A stretch of 39,778 nt of DNA from Thermodesulfobacteriota bacterium (GCA_034189135.1 JAXHVO010000140.1:1-39778); one strand, 5' to 3'; positions 1-9,967 are shown, counted from the stretch's first letter. The notes: a model not told the origin generated them from the sequence alone. Numbers and translations are program-made.

Positions 1-241
1 TGATAAAAAGGGAAACCTCACTTAAAAAAAGCATTAAATCCAGACGGCTCAGGGCCGGATGGGATAACGATTACTTATTCAAGGTCCTGGCAGGATGATT
101 TCCAAATGCGGTTACCCTGAACCACACCCGGAGACCTCTTGACACGAGGAATTTAATGAACTAAACAAATATTGTTAAACCACGCAGTGCCATAGAAAAT
201 TACCCAAAGTAATACAACATTTTTTTGAAAGGAGATCAAAG
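1..241. other. Non-coding leader upstream of folD
   Basis: No convincing gene is visible. A perfect -35 hexamer TTGACA at 139-144 has only a poor -10 (TAAACA, 17 nt downstream), so a promoter here is possible but weak. The last part carries the folD ribosome binding site AAAGGAG at 228-234. Confidence 0.4.
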
Positions 242-1150
242 ATGTCTGCAACGTTAATTAAAGGAACGGAAATAAGAGAGGAAATTCTTGAAGAAATTAC
301 CGCAGAAGTGGCTCAAATTAAAGAAAAACACGGAGTGGTACCCGGTCTGGTCACTATCCTGGTTGGTGAAAATCCAGCATCAATGTCCTATGTGACACTT
401 AAGATAAAAACCGCACACCGGGTAGGTTTTAACGAGATTCAGGACAGCCAGTCGGTGGATATTTCCGAAGAGGATCTTCTGGCACTGATTGACAAGTATA
501 ATAATGATGACAGCATTAACGGAATTCTCGTTCAGCTTCCACTTCCTAAACAAATTGATGAAAAAAAGATTTTAAATGCAATAGACCCTGACAAAGATGT
601 AGACGGATTTCATCCGGTAAATGTCGGGCGACTTATGATCGGTGGCGACGAAGTAAAATTTCCTCCCTGTACCCCAGCCGGTATCCAGGAGATGATCATT
701 CGTGCGGGTGTGGAAACCAGTGGTGCCGAAGTAGTCGTTGTCGGTCGTTCAAACATTGTGGGGAAACCGATCGCCAATATGATGCTCCAGAAGGGCCCGG
801 GAGCCAATTCTACCGTTACCGTTGTTCATACGCGTACCAAAGACCTGGAAGGACATTGCAAACGGGCGGATATTCTTATTGTGGCTGCTGGTGTCCCGGG
901 ACTGGTAAAACCGGAGTGGATCAAACCGGGCGCCTGTGTCATTGATGTGGGGGTAAACCGGGTGGGTGAAAAGATCAGCGAGAAAACAGGCAAAAAAATC
1001 GCCATATTAAAAGGCGATGTTGATTTTGACGAGGCCAAAGAGATTGCCGGATCGATTACACCGGTTCCCGGCGGCGTGGGCCCCATGACAATTACCATGC
1101 TGATGAAAAATACGCTGAGGTCGCTTAAGTTCAAGCTGGGCATCGCCTAA
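242..1150 (+). CDS. folD: Bifunctional methylenetetrahydrofolate dehydrogenase / methenyltetrahydrofolate cyclohydrolase
   Basis: FolD interconverts 5,10-methylene-, methenyl- and 10-formyl-tetrahydrofolate in the cytoplasm, using NADP(H). The 302-residue length is usual for the family. The catalytic Tyr50 and Lys54 of the YxxxK motif are present, followed by QLPLP (98-102), DKDVDGFHP (117-125), the nucleotide-binding GRSNIVGKP (168-176) and the C-terminal signature PVPGGVGPMT (274-283). The ATG is set by AAAGGAG eight bases upstream. It stands alone: the next gene begins 667 nt downstream. In anaerobes FolD often serves C1 flow through the Wood-Ljungdahl methyl branch as well as biosynthesis; nothing here decides between these roles. 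Confidence 0.97.
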   Translation: MSATLIKGTEIREEILEEITAEVAQIKEKHGVVPGLVTILVGENPASMSYVTLKIKTAHRVGFNEIQDSQSVDISEEDLLALIDKYNNDDSINGILVQLPLPKQIDEKKILNAIDPDKDVDGFHPVNVGRLMIGGDEVKFPPCTPAGIQEMIIRAGVETSGAEVVVVGRSNIVGKPIANMMLQKGPGANSTVTVVHTRTKDLEGHCKRADILIVAAGVPGLVKPEWIKPGACVIDVGVNRVGEKISEKTGKKIAILKGDVDFDEAKEIAGSITPVPGGVGPMTITMLMKNTLRSLKFKLGIA

Positions 1151-1376
1151 CGAGGAAAATCACCAACAAGCGGTAAAAGTGAACAAAATATGAAACTCGT
1201 TCAGGCAAAAGCAATACGATCTTACCCAAGCGGAGGATAAGTCTAACGTTTTATATTAAATTGACTTAAATTCGGTAATTTTGGTAGGCCGGGACTTACT
1301 GTGTCCGCTTTATCCCAATCGGGCTTAAAACAATTTTGCGGTAAAGGTATAACAACATATAGAGGTTAAGTCTGGT

Positions 1377-1406
1377 TTGACAACTGTATGTGGCAAGCGA
1401 AATAAT
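1377..1406 (+). promoter_or_regulatory. Candidate sigma70 promoter
   Basis: TTGACA (1377-1382) is followed after 18 nt by AATAAT (1401-1406), 6/6 and 5/6 matches to consensus. It points toward the M23 peptidase gene but lies about 410 nt upstream, so it would give a long leader. Confidence 0.4.
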
Positions 1407-1766
1407 ACTAGTGGGAAATCCGCATGAAATCAAGGCGTCATTTATTCGCTTTTTTTCATGAGAACCTTTGCGCCGAGGACCTGGTAAACAAGGTTTTTTC
1501 CCTTAAAAATTAGGATATTTCGCTTGACACGGGATTTTCTTTATAATAAACTTAAAAACTGGAACATGGTAGCTATGCTACTGCAATTTAACTGATCACG
1601 TGAGTTTGGGTCAAAATATTCCAAACGGTTTGTTTTAAATAAAAAAATCAAGTAAATACAGTATTGTGCCGATAACCATATGAAAGAAACTTTGGAAAAA
1701 CTCCGTTTTCAAAGGTTTAAATTATGAAAGGCACAGTACGGTGTATTTTTGATTGCGTATAACCTA

Positions 1767-1796
1767 TTGATAAAAAACGTTTTTCAAAAATATTTT
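1767..1796 (+). promoter_or_regulatory. Candidate promoter proximal to the M23 peptidase gene
   Basis: TTGATA (1767-1772), an 18-nt spacer and TATTTT (1791-1796) lie just ahead of the ATG at 1818. The spacer contains the palindrome AAAAACGTTTTT (1773-1784). The match is moderate and the surroundings are AT-rich, so chance is a real alternative. Confidence 0.25.
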
Positions 1797-1817
1797 ATTT
1801 TACAGGGTTAAATCATC

Positions 1818-2735
1818 ATGCGAAAAAAAACATCCTTTTTTATTCTCAATAATGCAGGCTCTCCGGCAAAACAAATCTCTATTCCCACTTCATTTTTAAG
1901 AATTTTTATCTGCGCTTGCCTGATCATTTTCGGCATCGTGATGTATGATTACATAAAATTGAAGAGGGTTTCCTCACTGAACGGGGACAATGGTACCAAA
2001 ATTTCCAGTCAACAGCGCGAAATTAAGAACCAGCGGAAGCAGATCCAACAATTTGCCGAAGAGATTACGACTTTAAAACAAAAGCTGGTTGATCTTAACA
2101 GTTTTGAGAATAAAATACGAATTATTGCAAATATTGAGAAAAGAAATGACCATGATGCCCTCTTTGGTGTGGGGGGGTCAATACCGGAAGATATAGTCGC
2201 GCAAATTCCGCTTTCCAAAAAGCATAACAGCCTGATGCGGGAGATGCACGAACAGATTAATCAGCTTGATCTAGCTGCTGCCAATCAGAATAATGGATTT
2301 GAATCTCTGTTTAAGTATATTAAAGAGCAACAGAATATTCTGGCATCCACACCGGCCATACGCCCGGCCACAGGATGGACCACATCCAGGTTCGGTTACC
2401 GGATATCGCCTTTTACCGGTCGGCGTGAATTTCATAAAGGCTTCGATATTGCAAATCGGAAAGGGACTCCGATCATTGCTACCGCAAACGGTACTGTCAC
2501 TTTTGCCAGCAAAAAAGGAGCTTATGGGAATACGGTGGTAATCGATCACGGACATGGGATGGTGACCCGCTATGCCCATACACACAAAATACTGGTAAAA
2601 CGGAATGATAAGGTTAAACGCGGGGATACCATTGCACTGGTTGGAAGTACCGGAAGAAGTACAGGACCCCATGTCCATTATGAAGTCCATCTTAACGGAA
2701 TTCCGGTTAATCCTGAAAAATATATACTTAATTAG
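1818..2735 (+). CDS. Membrane-anchored M23 family metallopeptidase (LytM-like)
   Basis: This is probably a zinc endopeptidase, or amidase activator, acting on peptidoglycan in the periplasm. A short basic N-terminus leads into one membrane segment (about 25-46), then a coiled-coil stretch rich in K/Q/E (about 60-110), then a linker and a C-terminal LytM domain (about 187-300). The zinc ligands appear intact: His206 and Asp210 in HKGFD, and His285 and His287 in GPHVHYE; YAHTH supplies His254. All family-critical residues being present argues for real hydrolase activity rather than a degenerate EnvC/NlpD-like regulator. There is no strong Shine-Dalgarno ahead of the ATG. It is convergent with the CapA-like gene, from which it is separated by 58 nt. 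Confidence 0.9.
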   Translation: MRKKTSFFILNNAGSPAKQISIPTSFLRIFICACLIIFGIVMYDYIKLKRVSSLNGDNGTKISSQQREIKNQRKQIQQFAEEITTLKQKLVDLNSFENKIRIIANIEKRNDHDALFGVGGSIPEDIVAQIPLSKKHNSLMREMHEQINQLDLAAANQNNGFESLFKYIKEQQNILASTPAIRPATGWTTSRFGYRISPFTGRREFHKGFDIANRKGTPIIATANGTVTFASKKGAYGNTVVIDHGHGMVTRYAHTHKILVKRNDKVKRGDTIALVGSTGRSTGPHVHYEVHLNGIPVNPEKYILN

Positions 2736-2793
2736 CAAACTTCTGTTTTTATAAAAACAGTTGCAATCGCAAAGAAAAGCTGCCTTTCAAGAG

Positions 2794-3843
2794 TTATTTC
2801 GTAATATTTCCCTTATCATCAACACGGATTCTATTTTCCGGAAAATCGTTTTGACTTAATGAGCGCATCAAAGACGATGCCCGGTTATTTTTATCCGGAA
2901 CAGGATATCCAGGGTATACCTGTTTAAAAGAGTGTATCTTTCCCCTTAAAAAATTTCCTTCTTTATCTAAAACAACCTCTAAAACAGGTGCAATTCCTTT
3001 TTCTTTTTTTATGGAGATAATACCGTAGGTGCAAAAGTTACCCAGAGAATAGGCGATAAGTTTGTCCTTATATAATTCCATGGCCCTGGGTACATGAGGA
3101 CCATGCCCAATGACAAGATCGGCACCGCTGTCGATGGCCATGTGGGAAAAACGAATCACATTCCCTCTGGGTTCTTTTCCAAGATATTCCTCCTGATTTC
3201 TGGTATGCAGGGCTTTAATCCCTTCTATTCCTCCGTGAAAGGAGACAATGGAGATATCATAAGCTTTAGAAAAATCGCTAATGAGGTCTTTTGCATGGTG
3301 GATATTTAAAAGATTATAGCCGTTGTCATTGGTGGAGAATGCAATGAGACCGATACGGATACCGTTAAAGGAAATTTTTGCGGTATCGCCCTTTGGACCG
3401 GAGTGTTTTATTTTCACCGAATCCAAGGCTTCCATGGTACTTTGGACACCTTCTTTACCAAAATCCCAGGCATGGTTGTTGGCGATACTCATTACATTAA
3501 AGTGGGCGTTGGCAAGATTGGCGGCAAACTGCACCGGACATTTAAACGCCCAGGTATTAGGGGCGTTGATATCCTTTGCGCATTTACCCCCGTCAATAAG
3601 GACCTGTTCCAGATTTCCAAATACAAGGTCCCCTTTTCGCAGAAGTCTTTTAACATGAATGAACAGGTTTTTTCCATTGTCCGGGGGCAGTATTTTGTAT
3701 CTGTCCGGGAAATCGGTTCCCATCATAATGTCGCCGACAGCGATCACGGAAATTTCTTCTTTTGATTTTGACAAACCAGGATTTGAGGTTATTAATATAA
3801 CAAGGGCAATAAAAAATATTGGTTTAATTATAGCGGTTTTCAA
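2794..3843 (-). CDS. Exported CapA-family (PGA_cap) metallophosphatase-like protein
   Basis: This 349-residue protein belongs to the CapA family, whose fold is that of calcineurin-like phosphoesterases; members take part in poly-gamma-glutamate capsule export or are of unknown function. An N-terminal hydrophobic stretch (about 7-24) looks like a signal peptide. Metal-binding motifs typical of the family are visible: AVGDIMMG (35-42), FGNLE (75-79), SIANNHAWDFG (119-129), and further on SFHGG and VIGHGPHVPRAMELY, then YSLGNF. No capB/capC partners are adjacent, so poly-gamma-glutamate synthesis is not supported; a periplasmic phosphoesterase role is equally possible. It is transcribed away from secA, sharing a 277-nt divergent region. 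Confidence 0.85.
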   Translation of the reverse strand: MKTAIIKPIFFIALVILITSNPGLSKSKEEISVIAVGDIMMGTDFPDRYKILPPDNGKNLFIHVKRLLRKGDLVFGNLEQVLIDGGKCAKDINAPNTWAFKCPVQFAANLANAHFNVMSIANNHAWDFGKEGVQSTMEALDSVKIKHSGPKGDTAKISFNGIRIGLIAFSTNDNGYNLLNIHHAKDLISDFSKAYDISIVSFHGGIEGIKALHTRNQEEYLGKEPRGNVIRFSHMAIDSGADLVIGHGPHVPRAMELYKDKLIAYSLGNFCTYGIISIKKEKGIAPVLEVVLDKEGNFLRGKIHSFKQVYPGYPVPDKNNRASSLMRSLSQNDFPENRIRVDDKGNITK

Positions 3844-4018
3844 ATTGCACCTTTATTTTAGCTGGTTAACGTGTTATATTTACTTACTTATGGTATGAAA
3901 TAATTGTTATATTTTTTTTATAAAAAGTCAACAAAGGTGTTTGGTGTTATTCCAGTGAACAGCGGATCAAGGTCCGTGACGGGAATAAAAAAACCGTATT
4001 AACAGATAGTTAAACAAG

Positions 4019-4081
4019 TATCAATGGTGAGCTTCGGTGATCACCGTAGTGTAACTGTTTGCCGGTTCACCATAATTGATA
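4019..4081 (+). promoter_or_regulatory. Nested inverted repeats in the secA leader
   Basis: An outer imperfect repeat pairs 4019-4030 (TATCAATGGTGA) with 4067-4081 (TCACCATAATTGATA; an extra AA in the right arm). Inside it is a perfect 12-bp palindrome CGGTGATCACCG at 4035-4046. The structure ends 21 nt before the secA Shine-Dalgarno AGGAGG (4103-4108). It could be an mRNA hairpin or a protein operator in the CapA/secA divergent region. No function is established by the sequence. Confidence 0.35.
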
Positions 4082-4120
4082 GTCAATTTTCTGTCGTTTC
4101 CCAGGAGGAATGGTAATTAA

Positions 4121-6646
4121 ATGATAACAGGGTTATTAACCAAGGTCTTTGGCAGCAAAAACGATCGGGAACTCAAAAGAATTCAACCCACAGTTGAACA
4201 GATTAACGCGTTTGAACCGCAAATTCAGAAATTAAGCGACCAGCAGCTCAGAGATCAGACCGTCTTATTCAGACAGCGCTTGGAAAATGGGGAATCTCTG
4301 GATGGCATCCTTCCTGAAGCTTTTGCCACGGTGAGGGAGGCTTCAGTACGAACGCTTAAAATGCGCCATTTTGATGTTCAGCTTATTGGTGGAATGGTGC
4401 TTCACCAGGGCAAAATTGCTGAGATGAAAACAGGTGAGGGAAAGACGCTTGCCGCCACTCTTCCTGCCTATCTGAACGCGCTTTCCGGAAAAGGGGTTCA
4501 TATTGTGACGGTAAACGATTACCTGGCCAAACGGGATACCGAGTGGATGGGTCATATCTATAATTTTCTCGGTCTTTCAGTAGGGAGCATTCTGCACGGT
4601 CTGGACGATGAAGAACGCAAGGCAGCCTACGCAGCCGACATTACATACGGAACAAATAATGAATTCGGCTTTGATTACCTTCGTGATAACATGAAATATG
4701 GCCTGGATTCAGTGGTACAGGGGGAACTCAATTTTGCCATCGTTGATGAGGTGGACAGTATATTGATTGATGAAGCCAGAACACCGCTTATTATTTCCGG
4801 TCCTGCCGAAAAATCAACCGATCTGTATTACCAGGTAAACGGAATCATTCCAAGACTGGTTAAAGATAAGGATTATACCATTGATGAAAAAGCCAGGGCA
4901 GCCGTATTGACGGAAGACGGTGTGGCCCGTGCAGAAAATATCCTGAAAGTTGATAACCTGTACGATTCTAAATACATAGAGTTGCTTCACCATATCAACC
5001 AGGCATTGAAAGCCCATACGCTGTTTAAGCGGGATGTCGATTATATTGTTAAAAATGGTGAGGTGATTATTGTAGATGAGTTCACCGGCCGTTTGATGCC
5101 GGGACGCCGTTACAGTGAAGGATTGCACCAGGCCCTTGAGGCAAAAGAGAACGTCAGAATTGAAAACGAAAATCAGACCCTTGCCACTGTCACCTTCCAG
5201 AATTATTTTAGGATGTATAATAAGCTTGCCGGCATGACCGGAACGGCAGATACGGAAGCCACTGAGTTTAAAAAAATTTACGACCTGGATGTGTCGGTCA
5301 TTCCCACCAACATGCCGATGGTCAGGGATGATTTTCCTGATGCAATATACAAAACCAGGAGGGAAAAATTTAATGCGGTGATGGACGAAATTGCCCAGTT
5401 GCATCAAAATGGTCAGCCTGTTCTGGTGGGCACCATCTCGATTGACGTTTCAGAAGATCTGAGTAAAAAGCTGAAAAAACGAGGGATTAAACATACAGTA
5501 CTCAATGCAAAGAACCATGAAAAAGAGGCTGAAATTATTGCCATGGCCGGTCAGGAGGGGTCGGTGACGATTTCAACCAATATGGCGGGCCGGGGAACAG
5601 ATATTGTGCTGGGTGAAGGTGTGCAGGATCTGGGAGGTTTACGAATCATCGGAACTGAAAGACATGAGAGTCGACGCATCGATAACCAGCTTAGGGGACG
5701 TTCCGGAAGGCAGGGGGATCCAGGCTCATCAAGGTTCTACCTTGCCCTTGAGGATGATCTTCTGCGTATATTCGGAGGGGAACGTATCACCGGTGTAATG
5801 GAGAAGTTGGGTATGGAGGAGGGAGAGCCCATTGAGCACAACCTGATCAGCCGGGCGATTGAAAATGCACAGGCCAAGGTTGAGGGACACAATTTTGACA
5901 TCAGGAAACAGCTCATCGAATATGATGATGTCATGAACCAGCAACGTGAAGTGATCTATAAACAGCGGCGTGAAGCGCTGATGGGGAAAAGCCTGAAATC
6001 GTCCATAGAAAATATGATCAGCGAGAAGGCGGAAATAATCGCCGATATGTTTGCCGAGGAAAAAACCCTTCCTGAAGATTGGGACATCAAAGGGTTAAAT
6101 GAAGCTGTTTACAAGCAATTTAACTTCAGGTTGAATCCTTTTGATGAAGATACCCTTGACGGACTGAATAGAGACGGGCTTGGTCAGCTTATTTATGAAT
6201 CCGCGGTTAAGATATATAACCAAAGAGAAGTAAAAATCGGTGAAGAAGACTTCAGACAGCTTGAACGAGTGGTCATGTTACAGACCGTAGATAACCTGTG
6301 GAAAGATCATCTTTTGTCAATGGACCACCTCAAAGAAGGGATCGGCCTCAGGGGGTATGCCCAGCAGAATCCCCTTCTTATTTATAAAAAAGAGGGTTTT
6401 GAATTGTTTCAGCAAATGATTTCCCGGGTAAAAGAGGAAACCTTGGGGATACTTTTTAGAATTCAAATAACTGAGTCGGAAAAAATTGATGATCTAAGAA
6501 AGCCCAAAGAGCAGAACCTTACTTTTTCCAGCGGAGATGCACCTGCAAAGAAAAAGCCGGTCAAACGGGTTGAGAAAAAAATTGGCCGAAACGCCCCGTG
6601 TCCATGTGGAAGTGGAAAAAAATATAAAAAATGCTGCGGGCGATAG
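4121..6646 (+). CDS. secA: Preprotein translocase ATPase SecA
   Basis: SecA is the motor that pushes unfolded preproteins through SecYEG at the cytoplasmic membrane. The 841-residue length fits a compact SecA. Nucleotide-binding domain 1 has Walker A GEGKT (105-109) in the context [10 protein letters not shown], and Walker B VDEVDSIL with DEVD at 209-212, followed by [12 protein letters not shown]. The second nucleotide domain has MAGRGTDI and [21 protein letters not shown]. The C-terminus is a complete SEC-C zinc motif with Cys827, Cys829, Cys838 and Cys839, the site that binds SecB or ribosomes in characterised SecAs. AGGAGG at 4103-4108 lies 12 nt before the ATG, a rather long spacing. clpS follows after 23 nt, so read-through is likely. 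Confidence 0.98.
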   Translation: MITGLLTKVFGSKNDRELKRIQPTVEQINAFEPQIQKLSDQQLRDQTVLFRQRLENGESLDGILPEAFATVREASVRTLKMRHFDVQLIGGMVLHQGKIAEMKTGEGKTLAATLPAYLNALSGKGVHIVTVNDYLAKRDTEWMGHIYNFLGLSVGSILHGLDDEERKAAYAADITYGTNNEFGFDYLRDNMKYGLDSVVQGELNFAIVDEVDSILIDEARTPLIISGPAEKSTDLYYQVNGIIPRLVKDKDYTIDEKARAAVLTEDGVARAENILKVDNLYDSKYIELLHHINQALKAHTLFKRDVDYIVKNGEVIIVDEFTGRLMPGRRYSEGLHQALEAKENVRIENENQTLATVTFQNYFRMYNKLAGMTGTADTEATEFKKIYDLDVSVIPTNMPMVRDDFPDAIYKTRREKFNAVMDEIAQLHQNGQPVLVGTISIDVSEDLSKKLKKRGIKHTVLNAKNHEKEAEIIAMAGQEGSVTISTNMAGRGTDIVLGEGVQDLGGLRIIGTERHESRRIDNQLRGRSGRQGDPGSSRFYLALEDDLLRIFGGERITGVMEKLGMEEGEPIEHNLISRAIENAQAKVEGHNFDIRKQLIEYDDVMNQQREVIYKQRREALMGKSLKSSIENMISEKAEIIADMFAEEKTLPEDWDIKGLNEAVYKQFNFRLNPFDEDTLDGLNRDGLGQLIYESAVKIYNQREVKIGEEDFRQLERVVMLQTVDNLWKDHLLSMDHLKEGIGLRGYAQQNPLLIYKKEGFELFQQMISRVKEETLGILFRIQITESEKIDDLRKPKEQNLTFSSGDAPAKKKPVKRVEKKIGRNAPCPCGSGKKYKKCCGR

Positions 6647-6669
6647 ATTTTTTTGTTGGAAATAAATAG

Positions 6670-6984
6670 ATGAGCGACTATAATGGTGAGACAAAAGGGG
6701 ATGTCATCACTGAAACGCAGGAGGAGGTGACCGAACCCTCTATGTACAGGGTGTTTCTCCTTAATGATGATTATACCACCATGGAGTTTGTAGTGGAAAT
6801 CCTGATGCTGGTGTTTAGTAAATCGGTTGAGGAAGCGACAAGGATCATGCTTAATGTACACCGGGTCGGGGTCGGACTTTGTGGTGTTTATCCATACGAA
6901 GTTGCTGAAACCAAAGTGGACACCGTGGATGCCCTTGCCAAAGAAAGGGGTTTTCCACTCAAATGCAGCATGGAGAAAGAATAG
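6670..6984 (+). CDS. clpS: ATP-dependent Clp protease adaptor ClpS
   Basis: ClpS captures proteins with bulky hydrophobic N-terminal residues and hands them to ClpA. The 104-residue product has a disordered acidic N-terminal tail (1-22) and the core from about residue 25. The N-degron pocket residues known from E. coli ClpS are recognisable: Asn32-Asp33-Asp34 in LLNDDYT and His64 in NVHRVGVGLCGVY. The gene sits 3 nt upstream of clpA and 23 nt after secA. There is no obvious Shine-Dalgarno, which fits translational coupling or weak initiation. ClpS is also found with ClpC in other phyla, but the ClpA partner here is unambiguous. Confidence 0.95.
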   Translation: MSDYNGETKGDVITETQEEVTEPSMYRVFLLNDDYTTMEFVVEILMLVFSKSVEEATRIMLNVHRVGVGLCGVYPYEVAETKVDTVDALAKERGFPLKCSMEKE

Positions 6985-6987
6985 ATC

Positions 6988-9219
6988 ATGATTAGTAAAG
7001 AATTAAGCGTAACTTTAGGATTGGCGGTCAGGGAAGCAAAAAAAAGACGTCACGAATATGTTTGCATAGAACATATTCTTTTTGCCGTTCTGTATGACAG
7101 CTCGGGTATTGAGATAATCGAAAGCTGCGGTGGAAATATTGAAAACCTGGTCAATGAGTTGGAAAAGTTTTTTGATGATAATCTGGAAACCGTTCCGGAA
7201 GGAAGCGAATATGTGCTTCAACAGACGATTGCTTTTCAAAGAGTGATACAAAGGGCGGTTAATCATGTTCGTTCTGCCGAGAAACAAGAGGTTGAAGTTA
7301 GTGATGTGCTGGCATCCATCTTCCTGGAAAAGGATTCCCATGCCGCCCATTTTTTAAATTCTGAAGGAGTAACCCGCCTTGACGTGCTAAGTTATATTTC
7401 CCATAGCATCGCAAAAACACCTTTTGCCGGAGGGTCTGGCGGATTTGTCAAGACAGATAAAAAACAGAAAAAGAAAAGATCCAATCCCCTTGAGCTTTTT
7501 ACTGTAGATCTTGTTAAAATGGCCGCTGAAGGGAAGCTGGACCCGTTAATCGGGCGAAAAATGGAGATGGAGCGTACCATGCAGGTCCTGTGCCGGAGAC
7601 GTAAAAATAATCCTGTTTTTGTCGGTGATCCCGGTGTGGGGAAAACAGCTATGGCTGAAGGCCTGGCTCAAAAGATAAACGAAGCGAATCTTCCGGATAT
7701 CCTGAAAAATATTAAAATATTTTCCCTGGATCTTGGTGGACTGCTGGCCGGTACCAAATTCAGAGGTGACTTTGAGCAGAGGCTGAAGGGGGTTCTTGCC
7801 GAGCTTAAAAAAATTCCACAAGCACTTTTATTTATTGATGAAATACATACCATAGTGGGAGCGGGAGCCACCAGCAGCGGATCCATGGATGCCTCCAATA
7901 TTTTAAAGCCTGTTTTGGCAGCAGGTGATATCCGCTGCATCGGTTCTACCACCTATGAGGAATACAAAAACCATTTTGAAAAAGACCGGGCACTTTCCCG
8001 GCGTTTTGAAAAGATAGAAATTCATGAGCCCCCTGTTGCAGAGACAGTTCGCATTCTCAAAGGGCTCAGATCACGTTATGAGGAACACCATGAGATTATT
8101 TATACGGACTCGGCACTGAAAGCGGCTACCGAACTTTCGGCCAAGTATATCAATGACCGTTATCTTCCGGATAAGGCCATAGATGTGATTGACGAGGCTG
8201 GCGCATTTGTCAGGCTTACAGGATCGACTCGCAGAAAAAAGATCAACCCTGCTGACATTGAAAAAATCGTGGCCAAAATCGCCAAAATTCCCACTCAAAG
8301 CGTATCCACATCAGACCGGACCAAACTGGAAAATCTTGAAGATAGCTTAAAACAGGTCGTTTTCGGGCAGGATGATGCCATAAAGAGCATGGTCACTTCA
8401 ATCAAGCGTTCCCGTGCAGGACTTTCAACTCCGGAAAAACCGATCGGATCATTTTTGTTTACCGGTCCAACCGGAGTGGGAAAAACAGAGGTTTCGCTGC
8501 AATTGTCCAAGGCTCTAGGTGTTGAGTTTATCAGGTATGATATGAGCGAATATATGGAAAAACATGCGGTCGCACGTCTGATCGGTGCGCCTCCCGGCTA
8601 TATTGGTTTTGACCAGGGAGGACTGCTTACCGATGGCATTCGCAAGCATCCATATGCAGTACTGCTTCTGGATGAGATAGAAAAAGCGCATCAGGACCTG
8701 TTTAACATTTTGCTCCAGGTTCTGGATCACGCGACTTTAACCGACAATAACGGGAAAAAGGCTGATTTCAGAAACGTGATCATCATTATGACTTCAAATG
8801 CCGGCAGTCGTGAGATGAGCATTCAAAGTATCGGCTTTGGTGATGTGCATAAGGATTTAAAATCAAAGGGTAAACAAGCAGTTGAAAAATTTTTCAGTCC
8901 GGAATTCAGAAACAGACTTGACGGCATCATTCAATTTAATTCACTCAATATCGAGATCATGGAAAAGGTGGTAGACAAATTTATCGCCCAGGTCAACGAA
9001 CAGCTATTACCCAGGAGAGTGTTACTTACTGTTTCTTCCGAGGCGCGTACCTGGCTGGCAAAAAAAGGATATGATCCGCGGTACGGCGCAAGGCCTCTCG
9101 AACGGTTGATACAGACAGAAATCAAAGATGTGCTTTCCGACCAGATTCTTTTCGGACGCCTGGAAAAAGGCGGCGAGATTAACGTTGGCCTGGAAAATGA
9201 CAAGTTGATATTCCCTTAA
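6988..9219 (+). CDS. clpA: ATP-dependent Clp protease ATP-binding subunit ClpA
   Basis: ClpA is the hexameric unfoldase of the ClpAP protease. The 743-residue protein has the N-terminal repeat domain (1-145) that binds ClpS, then two AAA+ modules. Module 1 has Walker A GDPGVGKT (213-220) and Walker B LLFIDEIHT (280-288). Module 2 has Walker A GPTGVGKT (493-500) and Walker B LLLDEIEKAH (about 559-568). IGF at 615-617, in SIQSIGFGDV, matches the tripeptide loop that docks on ClpP, so it should work with a ClpP encoded elsewhere. No ClpB-type middle coiled coil is present, which supports ClpA over ClpB or ClpC. It is followed after 7 nt by aat. Confidence 0.97.
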   Translation: MISKELSVTLGLAVREAKKRRHEYVCIEHILFAVLYDSSGIEIIESCGGNIENLVNELEKFFDDNLETVPEGSEYVLQQTIAFQRVIQRAVNHVRSAEKQEVEVSDVLASIFLEKDSHAAHFLNSEGVTRLDVLSYISHSIAKTPFAGGSGGFVKTDKKQKKKRSNPLELFTVDLVKMAAEGKLDPLIGRKMEMERTMQVLCRRRKNNPVFVGDPGVGKTAMAEGLAQKINEANLPDILKNIKIFSLDLGGLLAGTKFRGDFEQRLKGVLAELKKIPQALLFIDEIHTIVGAGATSSGSMDASNILKPVLAAGDIRCIGSTTYEEYKNHFEKDRALSRRFEKIEIHEPPVAETVRILKGLRSRYEEHHEIIYTDSALKAATELSAKYINDRYLPDKAIDVIDEAGAFVRLTGSTRRKKINPADIEKIVAKIAKIPTQSVSTSDRTKLENLEDSLKQVVFGQDDAIKSMVTSIKRSRAGLSTPEKPIGSFLFTGPTGVGKTEVSLQLSKALGVEFIRYDMSEYMEKHAVARLIGAPPGYIGFDQGGLLTDGIRKHPYAVLLLDEIEKAHQDLFNILLQVLDHATLTDNNGKKADFRNVIIIMTSNAGSREMSIQSIGFGDVHKDLKSKGKQAVEKFFSPEFRNRLDGIIQFNSLNIEIMEKVVDKFIAQVNEQLLPRRVLLTVSSEARTWLAKKGYDPRYGARPLERLIQTEIKDVLSDQILFGRLEKGGEINVGLENDKLIFP

Positions 9220-9226
9220 GCCTTTC

Positions 9227-9967
9227 ATGCCTGTTTTTTACTTAACTGATGAGCACATATTCCCTCCACCCCACCTTGCCGAAAAGGAAGGATTGCTGGC
9301 AGTAGGCGGCGATCTGAGCGAAGACAGGCTGCTGCTTGCCTACCGCATGGGTATATTTCCATGGTATTCAGCTGAAGAACCCCTTCTGTGGTGGTCGCCT
9401 GATCCACGACTGGTGCTTTATCCCCAAGAAATCAAGGCCTCAAAAACGTTAAAAAAGATAATAAAAAAAAACAAGTTTGCCGTAACCATGGATCAGGCAT
9501 TTGCCGAGGTGATTCATCAATGTGCACAAGTTCGAGTGGAAAATCATGAAGGAACATGGATAAACAACGACATGAGAAAAGCCTACTGCAGGCTGCATCA
9601 GTCGGGTTATGCACACTCTGTGGAAGCCTGGTACCAGGGAGAACTTGCCGGCGGCTTATACGGTGTTTCTCTGGGACATTCATTTTTCGGGGAGTCGATG
9701 TTTACCCGGATAAGCAATGCGTCCAATGTGGCGTTTGTCAAACTGGTAGAATATCTTACCCAACTGTCTTTTGATATGATTGACTGCCAGGTTAAAACTG
9801 AGCATATGATCCGATTTGGTGCCAGGGAAATACCGCGAGATCTCTTTTTGCAGCAATTGAAAGAGTCTTTAGGTGAACCGACAATAAAAGGAAAGTGGAG
9901 TTTTGAGACAAAAGAAATTAGCCACAGACCCACACCGACCCACCCGGACAGGCTGTCAAATGCATAG
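9227..9967 (+). CDS. aat: Leucyl/phenylalanyl-tRNA--protein transferase
   Basis: Aat adds Leu or Phe from charged tRNA to proteins with N-terminal Lys or Arg, creating the signal that ClpS recognises. Family motifs are clear: YRMGIFPWYS (39-48), LLWWSPDPRLVL, EGTWINNDMRKAY, GGLYGVSLGHSFFGESMF and IDCQV with the later RFGAREIPR. The arrangement clpS-clpA-aat, with 3 and 7 nt spacing, joins signal making, recognition and destruction in one unit. The last 16 residues (ISHRPTPTHPDRLSNA) are encoded inside one arm of an intergenic inverted-repeat element and are compositionally unlike the rest, so the original C-terminus has probably been replaced. Catalytic regions are unaffected. Confidence 0.96.
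   Translation: MPVFYLTDEHIFPPPHLAEKEGLLAVGGDLSEDRLLLAYRMGIFPWYSAEEPLLWWSPDPRLVLYPQEIKASKTLKKIIKKNKFAVTMDQAFAEVIHQCAQVRVENHEGTWINNDMRKAYCRLHQSGYAHSVEAWYQGELAGGLYGVSLGHSFFGESMFTRISNASNVAFVKLVEYLTQLSFDMIDCQVKTEHMIRFGAREIPRDLFLQQLKESLGEPTIKGKWSFETKEISHRPTPTHPDRLSNA

Larger units (their letters stand above)
1151..1817. other. 667-nt intergenic region
   Basis: No open reading frame with coding character is seen on either strand. The region is AT-rich, holds two promoter candidates for the downstream peptidase gene (listed separately), and a small perfect hairpin GTAGC-TAT-GCTAC near 1569-1581. The length suggests a lost gene or a long 5' leader; I cannot tell which. Confidence 0.4.

Noticed and set aside
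1524-1547. TTGACA and TATAAT as a promoter
   Set aside because: The spacer is only 12 nt, far from the 16-18 nt required; neither hexamer has a good partner at the right distance.
2743-2760. Hairpin CTGTTTT/AAAACAG between the M23 and CapA-like genes as a bidirectional terminator
   Set aside because: The stem is almost all A-T with a 4-nt loop and no T run follows on either strand.
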